Assembly: GCF_030944405.1 (NCBI RefSeq)
Contig: NZ_CP132339.1
Coordinates: 3,968,001-4,032,000 of the forward strand
Length of the DNA: 64,000 nucleotides
Direction of reading: 5' to 3'
Origin: Janthinobacterium sp. J1-1
GTDB taxonomy: Bacteria > Pseudomonadota > Gammaproteobacteria > Burkholderiales > Burkholderiaceae_D
Numbering within the stretch: the first letter of the stretch is position 1; each line of letters opens with the position of its first letter. The position numbers and the translations under genes are program-made. The notes under the pieces are model-generated. The model saw only the letters and a program-made list of their open reading frames with translations. It ran no database searches and was not told where the DNA came from. This document shows, one piece after another, positions 28,880 to 36,554 of this stretch.

Positions 28880-28917
28880 CCCCGGCAAGCTGGCAACGGC
28901 TTGCCGGGGTTTTTTTT
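28880..28917 (+). terminator. Factor-independent terminator of acnB
   Basis: Perfect 11-bp stem (CCCCGGCAAGC 28880-28890, GCTTGCCGGGG 28899-28909), 8-base loop and a run of eight T residues (28910-28917), 20 bp after the acnB stop. Confidence 0.95.
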
Positions 28918-28992
28918 GGGCAAACTATTCTGCGAGCAGGGCGGCGTTTTTTGGGTACCATATAAAGACTGAAAAAAAAGAAAGGATGACGC

Positions 28993-30060
28993 ATGACTGT
29001 TTCTATTTCCGGCAGGCTGATTGAGCGCGCGGCCCAGCTGTCCGATCGCGCAAGAATGGTGCTGGGCCTGATCGATGGCGGCCAGCCATGGTTGGCCTGG
29101 GCCTGCACCAGTCCGATGGCTCACTATCATTTTGTCGATGAACTCACGCTGCTGGCCGAGGTGCAGAAGGGCTTGCACTCCGCGAGCCTGGTATTTTTGC
29201 CGCGCGCGGGTTTGTCGATCAGTCCGCTCAAACTGATGAGCCTGGAAACAGACACGCTGCGCCTCCTGGCGCGCGGGGAATCGGGCGATACCATCGAACG
29301 GCATGCAGCAGAGCTGGGTCATGCGCTGCAAACGGATCAGCTGCTGACCAACGATCAGCTGGCCAGCACCAATGGCTTCCTTGAATCGCTGGGCGTCGGG
29401 CAGGCTACGCTGTTCAAGCTGCAGGACCTGAATGACCGCCTTGCCTTGTTCACCTTGATGTCATCCCGCAGCGATGCCGTGGCCGGGCCGGCATTGCAAG
29501 CCGAGGCTGCCGCTTTTGCCGTGCAACAGGCCCGGACCGTGGCGCAGTTTTGCGACTATTATCAGTTTTTCCTGCTGACTGCGGGAACCAGCGATGTGCC
29601 GCATGCCGATCCGGCGGTGCGTGCGCAAATGGCCGAGGCGGCGCTGTATCGCTTGCTGCCCCTGATTTTTGGCCGACTTGATGGCCTGCAGCTGTCCGCG
29701 TCGCCGTTGCAGGACCGGGAGCTGATGTCCGCCATCCGGCAATGGCAGGCGGGCGGCCGATCGGTCGGTTTTCCCAATGTGTCGCAAGCGGCCTTGCAGA
29801 TGGTGGCGCATGGCGGCTATCGTGGCGAGGAAAGTCCCGCCGCGATTGTTCGCCTGGTGGACGCTTATCTGGGGCAGGCCAATGCCTTGTTGGTAAGAGG
29901 GAGCATTACCGCGCAGAGCGTGGGACAGGATGGCGCGAGCCTGCGTTATACCGTTGAAGACGCGACACATCAGGCGCAGCTTGAAGTCAGCCCCGAGCGC
30001 ATGGTGTACCTGCGCAGTTTTGCGCCTCTTCCGCCGGCAGCAGTGCCGCCGGCGGACTAA
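28993..30060 (+). CDS. Protein of unknown function, 355 residues
   Basis: A soluble-looking protein of 355 residues without signal peptide, membrane helix or recognised motif. It is rich in Leu, Ala and Gln, mostly predicted helical, with a Pro-rich end (APLPPAAVPPAD). Codon use is similar to the flanking genes and the start ATG is preceded by AAGAAAGGA, so it is very likely real. It follows the acnB terminator and is convergent with a CoA-transferase gene (22 bp between stops), thus apparently its own unit. No function is proposed. Confidence 0.7.
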   Translation: MTVSISGRLIERAAQLSDRARMVLGLIDGGQPWLAWACTSPMAHYHFVDELTLLAEVQKGLHSASLVFLPRAGLSISPLKLMSLETDTLRLLARGESGDTIERHAAELGHALQTDQLLTNDQLASTNGFLESLGVGQATLFKLQDLNDRLALFTLMSSRSDAVAGPALQAEAAAFAVQQARTVAQFCDYYQFFLLTAGTSDVPHADPAVRAQMAEAALYRLLPLIFGRLDGLQLSASPLQDRELMSAIRQWQAGGRSVGFPNVSQAALQMVAHGGYRGEESPAAIVRLVDAYLGQANALLVRGSITAQSVGQDGASLRYTVEDATHQAQLEVSPERMVYLRSFAPLPPAAVPPAD

Positions 30061-30081
30061 GAAAACTGGCCAGGCCTGGCG

Positions 30082-31614
30082 TCAGGCGGCCTGCTGCTCG
30101 CTGGCCAGCCGCTGCGCCATCGGCGCCGACAGCGTTACCGCAAACGGCATGCGCCGCAAAATATCGCGTTCGATCATGATGCCCTCGGGCGCGTCGACCA
30201 GCTGCAGGCCGTCCGGCATGAGCCGGAACACGGCGCGCTCGGTCACATACAGCACGGTCTGCCCGTCGGCGCGCGCGCGCCGGCCGCTGAAGGTGATGTG
30301 GCGCACCTGTGCTACCAGTTTCGGTATCGCGCCCGGCGTGACGATGCTGACCTTGCCGTCGTGCTGCGCCACCTGCAGTCCCTTTGCCTCGAAGGCGCCG
30401 CAGAACACCACTTTTTTTGCCCCTTGCGTGATGTCGACAAAGCCGCCCGGGCCGACGATGTCGGCGCCCAGCCACGAGGCGTTGACATTGCCCTGCGCGT
30501 CCATCTCTCCCATGCCCAGAAAGGCGATATCGATGCCGCCGCCGCTGAAAAAGTCGAACTGGTCGGTCGACTTGACGATGGCGCTGGCATGGCGGGTGGC
30601 GCCGAACAGATGGCCGGGCAGCAGCTCGCCGTTGTGTGGTCCCTGCTCGATGACGGTCCAGGCGATATCCGTGCCTTGCGCGGCGGCGATGGCGGGAATG
30701 CCGTCCGGGATGCCGAAGCCGAAATTGACGCAGGCGCCGGCCGTCAGTTCCTCGCTGGCGCGCCGCGCGATCAGGTAGCGCAGGCCGTCGGGTAGCGTTT
30801 GCGCGGCGCGCACGGCGGGCGCCTGCAACTGGCCGCTGATGGCCGGATCGTAGGGCGAGCCGGTGGTCTGGCACTGCTGCGGGTTGACGCAGATGCGGTC
30901 GACCAGGATGCCGGGAATGGCGACGTCGCGCGCCGGCGAGATCGGTGCGTCGAGCGCGTCGCGCACCTGCGCAAACACGCGCCCGCCGCTGTTGTGGGCG
31001 GCCATGGCGGCGGCAAACGCCTCCATGTCGGACGGTTCTTCGCGCTGGGTCAGGTTGCCCTGCGGGTCGGCGGCCGTGCCGCGTATCACGGCGAAATCGA
31101 CCTTGAACGGTTTGTACCACAGCAGTTCCTTGCCGCCCAGGGTCACCACCTCCACGATGTCGTCGACGGCGCGGCTGTTGCACTTGCCGCCGCCATGGCG
31201 CGGATCGGCAAAGGTGTCGAGGCCGATATGCGTCACCAGGCCATGGCGGCCGGCGCCGATCTCGCGCAGCAAAGTCTGGATCACGCCGGCCGGCAGGGTG
31301 TAGGCGGCGATCGCATTGTCGTGCGCCAGTTGCTGCATGCGCTTGGACCAGGTCCAGTGGCCGCCGATCACGCGCCTGACCATGCCCTCGTGGGCGAAGC
31401 GGTTGATGCCGGACGCGACGCCGTCGCCGATGCCCAGCGCGTGCACCAGGGTCAGGTCGCGCGGATGGCCGGTGTCCAGGAAGCGCCGTTCGATCGCCGC
31501 GCAGATCATGTCCGCCTCGACCAAGCCGCCGCCCGAACCGCTCAATACCACCAGGGCGCCATCGAAAATGGCGTCGGCCATCGCCGCCGCCTCGCACCAT
31601 GCTGCTGTCTTCAT
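30082..31614 (-). CDS. Family I CoA-transferase (acyl-CoA:acetate/3-ketoacid type), set A
   Basis: A 510-residue fused alpha-beta CoA-transferase like YdiF and propionate CoA-transferase. The alpha half has the glycine loop VVLSGSGGGLVEA near the N-terminus and DTFADPRHGGGKCN. The beta half holds the catalytic glutamate Glu323 in VIEQGPHNG, which forms the glutamyl-CoA intermediate. It moves CoA from a donor such as acetyl-CoA onto a carboxylic acid. A paralogue of the enzyme at 53451-55043. It is transcribed away from the acyl-CoA dehydrogenase operon, with a dyad motif in the shared 135-bp spacer, so the acid activated here probably feeds that operon. The acyl substrate is unknown. Confidence 0.88.
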   Translation of the reverse strand: MKTAAWCEAAAMADAIFDGALVVLSGSGGGLVEADMICAAIERRFLDTGHPRDLTLVHALGIGDGVASGINRFAHEGMVRRVIGGHWTWSKRMQQLAHDNAIAAYTLPAGVIQTLLREIGAGRHGLVTHIGLDTFADPRHGGGKCNSRAVDDIVEVVTLGGKELLWYKPFKVDFAVIRGTAADPQGNLTQREEPSDMEAFAAAMAAHNSGGRVFAQVRDALDAPISPARDVAIPGILVDRICVNPQQCQTTGSPYDPAISGQLQAPAVRAAQTLPDGLRYLIARRASEELTAGACVNFGFGIPDGIPAIAAAQGTDIAWTVIEQGPHNGELLPGHLFGATRHASAIVKSTDQFDFFSGGGIDIAFLGMGEMDAQGNVNASWLGADIVGPGGFVDITQGAKKVVFCGAFEAKGLQVAQHDGKVSIVTPGAIPKLVAQVRHITFSGRRARADGQTVLYVTERAVFRLMPDGLQLVDAPEGIMIERDILRRMPFAVTLSAPMAQRLASEQQAA

Positions 31615-31683
31615 CTTGTCTGTCTCCTTGAATTAAACGTGTCGAGATCGCTTGCCAAATCCCGCAACTTGAAGAATAATGAT

Positions 31684-31699
31684 ATAACTAGTTAGTTAT
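31684..31699. promoter_or_regulatory. Dyad operator-like site, copy 1 (TAACTAACTAG on minus strand)
   Basis: Inverted repeat ATAACTA-GT-TAGTTAT in the divergent spacer between the CoA-transferase and acyl-CoA dehydrogenase genes. On the minus strand it reads TAACTAACTAG (complement of 31688-31698), shared with the sites at 34543 and 44032. A single regulator, perhaps the TetR protein encoded at 50609, could bind all three. Confidence 0.55.
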
Positions 31700-31749
31700 T
31701 TACGCAAGCAGCCAGAAACTCTGGCGAGTACAACAACAGGAGACCCAGC

Positions 31750-32883
31750 ATGAATTTGTCCACCGAACACCAGCAAGTGGCTGACATGACGCGCCGCTTT
31801 GCCAATGAAGTGATACGCTCGCAGGCCGAACGGCTCGATCACGAAGAAGCGTTTGCCGGCGAAATCTACCGCGAAATGGGCGAGATCGGCCTGTTCGGCA
31901 TCGCCGTGCCCGAGCAGTATGGCGGCGCCGGCCTCGACTGCCTGGCCTACAGCCTGGTGATGGAGGAACTGAGTCGCGGCTACGCCTCGGTGGCCGACCA
32001 GTGCGGCCTGGTCGAACTGCTGACCACCTTGCTCACGCAGCACGGCACGGAAGACCAGAAGCAGCGCTGGATCGTGCCGCTGGTGCGCGCGCAACAGCGC
32101 GGCGCCTACTGCATCACGGAAGCGGGCGCCGGCTCCGATGTATCGGGCATCAAGACCACGGCCGTGCGCCACGGTGATGGCTGGCTGCTGAACGGCACCA
32201 AGCTGTGGATCCATAACGCGCCGGTGGCCGACGTGGCGCTGGTGCTGGCGCGCACCGACCCGGCTGCCGGCAAGCGCGGCATGAGCATCTTTATCGTCGA
32301 CTGCCACAGCGCCGGCGTGGCGCGCGGGCCGAAGGAACACAAGCTGGGCCAGCGTTCGTCGCAGGTGGGCGAGCTGCACTTCAAGGATGTGGTGCTGCCG
32401 GCGGACGCGCTGCTGGGCACCGAGGGCCGGGGCTTTCACATGATGATGAGCGTGTTGGAAAAAGGCCGCATCGGCATCGCCGCGCTGGCCGTCGGCATCG
32501 TGCAGGCGGGCCTGGAAGCGTGCGTCGAACAGGTCAAGATACGCCAGCAGTTCGGCCAGGCCATCGCCGAATTCCAGGCCATCCAGTTCATGCTGGCCGA
32601 CATGGCCAAGGACGCCGAAGCGGCGCGCCTGCTGGTGCGTTCGGCGGCGATGAAGATCGACGCCGGCCTGGACGCCACCGCCGCCTCGTCGATGGCCAAG
32701 TGCTACGCCAGCGACGCGGCCGTGGCGCAAAGCTCGAACGCGATCCAGATTTTTGGCGGCAGCGGCTATATCCGCGGCTATGAGGTGGAGCGCCTGTACC
32801 GCGATGCCAAGATCACGCAGATCTACGAGGGCACCAACCAGATCCAGCGCGTGATCATCGCGCGCAACTTGCTGAAGGCCTGA
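31750..32883 (+). CDS. Acyl-CoA dehydrogenase, set A
   Basis: A 377-residue flavoenzyme that makes a 2,3-double bond in an acyl-CoA and passes electrons to ETF. Visible are the N-terminal helical domain, the FAD-contacting AYCITEAGAGSDVSGIKTTA, the middle beta domain, GRGFHMMMSVLEKGRIGIAA, and the C-terminal QIFGGSGYIRGYEVERLYRDAKITQIYEG with catalytic Glu360. The form is like short/branched-chain acyl-CoA dehydrogenases. The matching electron acceptor is encoded at 48838-50528. First gene of a long rightward operon (two bases separate it from the SDR). A GGAG ribosome binding site at 31739-31742 precedes ATG 31750. Confidence 0.93.
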   Translation: MNLSTEHQQVADMTRRFANEVIRSQAERLDHEEAFAGEIYREMGEIGLFGIAVPEQYGGAGLDCLAYSLVMEELSRGYASVADQCGLVELLTTLLTQHGTEDQKQRWIVPLVRAQQRGAYCITEAGAGSDVSGIKTTAVRHGDGWLLNGTKLWIHNAPVADVALVLARTDPAAGKRGMSIFIVDCHSAGVARGPKEHKLGQRSSQVGELHFKDVVLPADALLGTEGRGFHMMMSVLEKGRIGIAALAVGIVQAGLEACVEQVKIRQQFGQAIAEFQAIQFMLADMAKDAEAARLLVRSAAMKIDAGLDATAASSMAKCYASDAAVAQSSNAIQIFGGSGYIRGYEVERLYRDAKITQIYEGTNQIQRVIIARNLLKA

Positions 32884-32885
32884 CC

Positions 32886-33656
32886 ATGACCAACAAGACC
32901 GCCATCGTCACCGGCGCCTCGCGCGGGATCGGTCGCGCCACGGCGCTGGGCCTGGCCGCCGACGGCTTCGATATCGCCGCCATCGCCTATAACGACGCCG
33001 AGGCGCTGGCAACGCTGCAGGCCGAGGTGGCGCAACTGGGCCGCCGCTGCCTGGTGTTCGACCACGATATCGCCGACCTGGCCGCGCTGCCGGCCGTGCT
33101 CGACGCCATCGAAGGGCAGCTGGGCGCCATCGACTGCCTGGTCAATAACGCGGGCGTGTCGGTGCTGCGGCGCGGCGACCTGCTGGACGTGGCCGAAGAC
33201 AGCTACGACCGCTGCTTCGAGGTCAATACGCGCGCCACCTTCTTTCTGACGCAGGCGGTGGCAAAACGCATGCTTGCGTCCACCGCCCGCGAAGAGGTCC
33301 ACCGCAGCATTGTCTTCGTTACCTCGTCGAATGCGCAGGCGGCCAGCGTCGAACGGGGCGAGTACTGCATGTCGAAGACGGCGCTGCACATGGCCGCGCG
33401 CCTGTTCGCCATCCGCCTGGCCGGCGAGGGCATCGGCGCCTACGAGGTGCAGCCGGGATTGATTTTGACCGAGATGACGGCGCCGTCGAAGGCCAAGTAC
33501 GACGCCCTGATCGCGCAGGGCATGACGGTGGCGCCGCGCTGGGGCATGCCGGCCGATGTGGCGCGCGTGATACGCACCATGGCCGGCGGCCTCTTGCCGT
33601 ACACGGTGGCGCAGGAAGTGCGCGTCGACGGCGGCCTGCTGCTGCAGCGCTTCTAA
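32886..33656 (+). CDS. SDR oxidoreductase (3-ketoacyl reductase-like), set A
   Basis: A 256-residue classical short-chain dehydrogenase. The cofactor motif TGASRGIG is near residues 10-17, the NNAG motif near 88, and the catalytic pair is Tyr160 and Lys164 in EYCMSKTAL. Annotated relatives are called 3-ketoacyl-ACP reductases, but in this catabolic setting it more likely oxidises a hydroxyacyl-CoA or a sugar-derived alcohol. It begins two bases after the acyl-CoA dehydrogenase stop and is followed after 9 bp by the TIM-barrel gene. A paralogue lies at 61795-62574 in set B. Confidence 0.9.
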   Translation: MTNKTAIVTGASRGIGRATALGLAADGFDIAAIAYNDAEALATLQAEVAQLGRRCLVFDHDIADLAALPAVLDAIEGQLGAIDCLVNNAGVSVLRRGDLLDVAEDSYDRCFEVNTRATFFLTQAVAKRMLASTAREEVHRSIVFVTSSNAQAASVERGEYCMSKTALHMAARLFAIRLAGEGIGAYEVQPGLILTEMTAPSKAKYDALIAQGMTVAPRWGMPADVARVIRTMAGGLLPYTVAQEVRVDGGLLLQRF

Positions 33657-33665
33657 GGAGAAGCC

Positions 33666-34505
33666 ATGTCGCCGCTGAATATCAAGGACTGCTGCATCAA
33701 TACCGCCACCCTGGGCTTTCGCGAACCGCTGGCGGTCAGCGCGCGGCGCATCGCCGATGCCGGTTTCGGCCATGTCACGCCGTGGCGCCAGGAAGTCGAC
33801 GAGCTTGACCCCGAGCGGGCCGCCGCCGCCATCCGCGCCGCCGGCCTGCAGGTGGGCGCCTATTGCCGCACCATGTATTTCACGGCGCCCGATGCGGCGG
33901 GCCGGCAGGCCGCCATCGATTCGAACGCGCGGGCGCTGCGCACGGCCGCCGTGCTGGGCGCGCCCTACCTGGTGGCGGTGGTGGGCGGGCTGGCGGCGGG
34001 CAGCCGCGATATCGAAGACGCCCGCCGGCAGATACGCGACGGCCTGGCCGCGCTGCTGCCCGTGATGCGCGAGACGGGCGTGCGCATCGCGCTCGAACCG
34101 CTGCACCCGGTGTACGCGGCCGACCGCAGCGTGCTCAATACCATCGACCAGGCCGTGGACTGGTGCGAGGCGCTCGACCCGCAAGGGGAGGGCTGGTTCG
34201 GCGTGGCGGTCGACGCCTACCATGTGTGGTGGGACCCGCAGCTGTACCCGGCGCTTGCGCGCGCCGGCAAGCGCATCATGGGGCTGCATGTGTGCGACTG
34301 GCGGCTCGACACGCGCGACCCCTTGCAGGACCGGGGCATGATGGGTGACGGCGTGATCGACCTGCGCGCCATGCGTGGCGCGGTGCGGCGCGCGGGCTAT
34401 GCCGGCCCGGTGGAAGTGGAGATTTTTTCGCGGCTGGACTGGTGGCAGCGCCCACCGGGCGAGGTGCTGGCCGCCTGCCGCGAGCGGCTGGAAAGCGTGT
34501 GCTGA
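33666..34505 (+). CDS. Sugar phosphate isomerase/epimerase-like TIM-barrel protein
   Basis: A 279-residue protein of the AP endonuclease-2/xylose isomerase-like TIM-barrel superfamily. Metal-ligand type motifs are visible: IALEPLHPVY (Glu) near the middle, VAVDAYHVWWDP and GLHVCDWR, and VEVEIFSRLDWW at the end, as in sugar or inosose epimerases and isomerases. The substrate could be a ketosugar, inosose or an open-chain sugar derivative. The start follows AAGGAG nearly directly upstream. End of the first set A transcription unit: a 100-bp spacer with an operator-like site separates it from the DUF993 gene. Confidence 0.82.
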   Translation: MSPLNIKDCCINTATLGFREPLAVSARRIADAGFGHVTPWRQEVDELDPERAAAAIRAAGLQVGAYCRTMYFTAPDAAGRQAAIDSNARALRTAAVLGAPYLVAVVGGLAAGSRDIEDARRQIRDGLAALLPVMRETGVRIALEPLHPVYAADRSVLNTIDQAVDWCEALDPQGEGWFGVAVDAYHVWWDPQLYPALARAGKRIMGLHVCDWRLDTRDPLQDRGMMGDGVIDLRAMRGAVRRAGYAGPVEVEIFSRLDWWQRPPGEVLAACRERLESVC

Positions 34506-34542
34506 AGACGCTTGCCAAATTGGCGCACTGCTGTAGAATTCA

Positions 34543-34563
34543 AGTAACTAACTAGATCGTTAT
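34543..34563 (+). promoter_or_regulatory. Dyad operator-like site, copy 2 (TAACTAACTAG)
   Basis: AGTAACTAACTAGATCGTTAT lies 43-63 bp before the DUF993 start. Position by position it matches the site at 44032-44052 in its first eight bases, in CTAG and in GTTA, and shares the 11-base core with the site at 31684. Location directly in the promoter region of the DUF993 operon supports a regulatory role. Confidence 0.55.
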
Positions 34564-34605
34564 ATGGCGTGAGCCTGAAAACGCAAACCAGACACTGGAG
34601 ACATT

Positions 34606-35757
34606 GTGGCAGAAATTCTCTTACCCGGCCCGGATGGCCGCCTGCAGCCCCATACCTTGAGCGGCACGCCGTGGAGCGCGCCAGCCGCGCCCGCGCAACC
34701 GTTCAACCGCATCGTGCTGTCGGCCGCGCATATTGTCGCCGACCCGCTGGCCGACGGCGACGCCATCGACTGGGACGCCACGCTGGCCTACCGCCACTAC
34801 CTGGCCGGCATGGGCCTGGGTATCGCCGAGGCGATGGACACGGCCCAGCGCGGCATGGGCCTGGACTGGACCACGGCGCTGGAACTGATACGCCGCACCC
34901 GCGCCAGCCTGGGCGACGACAGCGTACCGGTCTTTAACGGCTGCGGCACCGACCACCTGGACCCGGCCGCCACGCATGCGCTCGACGACGTCATCGGCGC
35001 CTATAAAGAGCAGATCGACGCCATCGAGCAGGCGGGCGGCCGCCTGATCCTGATGGCCAGCCGCGCGCTGGCGCGCGTGGCGAAAACCCCCGACGACTAT
35101 CTGTACGTCTACCGCCAGGTGCTGGCGCATGCGGGCCAGCCGGTGGTGCTGCACTGGCTGGGCGACATGTTCGACCCGGAGCTGGCCGGCTACTGGGGCA
35201 CGAGCGAGCTGACGGCGGCGCGCGATATCGCGCTGGAAGTCATCCGCGAGTCCGCCGCCAAGGTCGACGGCATCAAGATCTCGCTGCTGGACGCGCAGCG
35301 CGAGATCGACATGCGGCGCCTGCTGCCGGCCGGCGTGAAAATGTACACGGGCGACGACTTCAATTATCCCGAGCTGATCGCCGGCGACGAGCACGGCTAC
35401 TCGCATGCGCTGCTCGGCATTTTCGACGCCATCGCGCCGGCGGCGGCCCATGCGCTGGCGGCGCTGGCCCAGGGGGATCGCGAACGCTTTCTCGCCATCC
35501 TGGCGCCCACCGTGCCGCTGTCGCGCCATATTTTCAAGGCGCCCACGCGCTACTACAAGACGGGCGTGGTGTTCCTGGCCTACCTGAACGGCCATCAGCA
35601 GCACATGAAGATGCTGGCCGGCCACCAGGCCATGCGCGCCTTGCCGTATTTCGCCGACACCTTCCGCCTGGCCGATGCGGCCGGCCTGCTGCGCGATCCG
35701 GACGACGCGGTGGCGCGCATGCGGCGCTTTATGTCCTATTACGGCGTGCAGGCCTGA
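34606..35757 (+). CDS. DUF993 (DapA-superfamily-like) protein
   Basis: A 383-residue member of the DUF993 family, which is placed near the dihydrodipicolinate synthase TIM barrels; no reaction is known to me. Recognisable stretches are FNRIVLSAAHIVADPL, AYRHYLAGMGLGIAEAMDTAQRGMGLDW, a LILMASRALARVAKTPDDY strand that aligns with the family core, and VDGIKISLLDA where a class I aldolase would carry its lysine. An aldolase- or lyase-like step on a keto acid or sugar acid is therefore possible but unproven. Its start (GTG 34606) is close to GGAGA. It opens the second set A operon and is followed after 7 bp by an enoyl-CoA hydratase gene. Confidence 0.8.
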   Translation: MAEILLPGPDGRLQPHTLSGTPWSAPAAPAQPFNRIVLSAAHIVADPLADGDAIDWDATLAYRHYLAGMGLGIAEAMDTAQRGMGLDWTTALELIRRTRASLGDDSVPVFNGCGTDHLDPAATHALDDVIGAYKEQIDAIEQAGGRLILMASRALARVAKTPDDYLYVYRQVLAHAGQPVVLHWLGDMFDPELAGYWGTSELTAARDIALEVIRESAAKVDGIKISLLDAQREIDMRRLLPAGVKMYTGDDFNYPELIAGDEHGYSHALLGIFDAIAPAAAHALAALAQGDRERFLAILAPTVPLSRHIFKAPTRYYKTGVVFLAYLNGHQQHMKMLAGHQAMRALPYFADTFRLADAAGLLRDPDDAVARMRRFMSYYGVQA

Positions 35758-35764
35758 GGCGGCC

Positions 35765-36520
35765 ATGGGTACCGTGCATGCGCGGCGCGACGGCGCGCTG
35801 CTGACGCTGACCCTGGACCATCCGGGCAAGGCCAATGCGCTGGACTTCGCCATGCTGCGCGAGTTCGAGCGCCAGCTCGGCATCGTCGAGCAGGACCCCG
35901 GCGTGCGCGTGGTGCTGTTGCGCGGCACGCCAGGCGGCACCTTTTCCTCGGGCGCCGACGTGCGCGACTGGGGGCCGCTGCCGCCGCGGCAGTTCGCGCA
36001 CGACTGGATCGATTTCGGCAACCGCCTGTTCGACCGTTTCGAACGCCTGCGCTGCCCCACGGTGGCGGCCATCGAGGGTGTGTGTTTCGGCGGCGGCCTG
36101 GAACTGGCCCTGTGCGCCGACCTGCGGGTGGCCAGCAGCGGCGCCACCTTCCGCTTTCCGGAGGTGGGCATAGGCGCGATTCCCGGCTGGCAGGGCGGCG
36201 TGCGTCTGGCGCGGCTGGCGGGACGGGGCAGGGCGCTGGAAGCGGTGCTGAGCCTGTGCACCCTCGATGCCGCGCGCGCCGAGCGCTGGGGCCTGCTCAA
36301 CGCCGTCTGGGACGGCGCCGCGTTCGAGCAGGAACTGGCCGCGCTGGCCGCGCGCCTGGCGGCGGTGTCGCCGCATGCGGCGGCGCTGGCCAAGGAAGCG
36401 ATTTTGTGGAGCGCCGAGCCGGGCGAATTCCATGCGGCCCCCGGCGCCGAGATCAAGGGCAGCATTGATGCCGCCATCGGCCTGCAAGCTTTCCGCGACA
36501 AATGCAAGCCTGTATTCTAG
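35765..36520 (+). CDS. Enoyl-CoA hydratase/isomerase family protein, set A
   Basis: A 251-residue crotonase-fold protein. The oxyanion-hole region is present (FSSGADVRDWG and EGVCFGGGLELALCADLR). By aligning by eye with rat enoyl-CoA hydratase, both acidic residues of a true hydratase are kept: Glu133 in FPEVGIGAIPG and Glu159 in RALEAVL. This suggests a real syn-hydratase acting after the acyl-CoA dehydrogenase. ATG 35765 is 8 bp past the DUF993 stop and follows GAGGCGG. The set B relative at 55036 lacks the second glutamate. Confidence 0.88.
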   Translation: MGTVHARRDGALLTLTLDHPGKANALDFAMLREFERQLGIVEQDPGVRVVLLRGTPGGTFSSGADVRDWGPLPPRQFAHDWIDFGNRLFDRFERLRCPTVAAIEGVCFGGGLELALCADLRVASSGATFRFPEVGIGAIPGWQGGVRLARLAGRGRALEAVLSLCTLDAARAERWGLLNAVWDGAAFEQELAALAARLAAVSPHAAALAKEAILWSAEPGEFHAAPGAEIKGSIDAAIGLQAFRDKCKPVF

Positions 36521-36554
36521 TCAAAAAAAATAGTCAATAACAAGGAGCGAGACC

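Noticed and set aside
26272..29331. A 1019-codon open frame on the minus strand across acnB
   Set aside because: It lies antisense to an unmistakable aconitase, is rich in His, Arg and Gln as expected from a high-GC shadow frame, and has no family resemblance.
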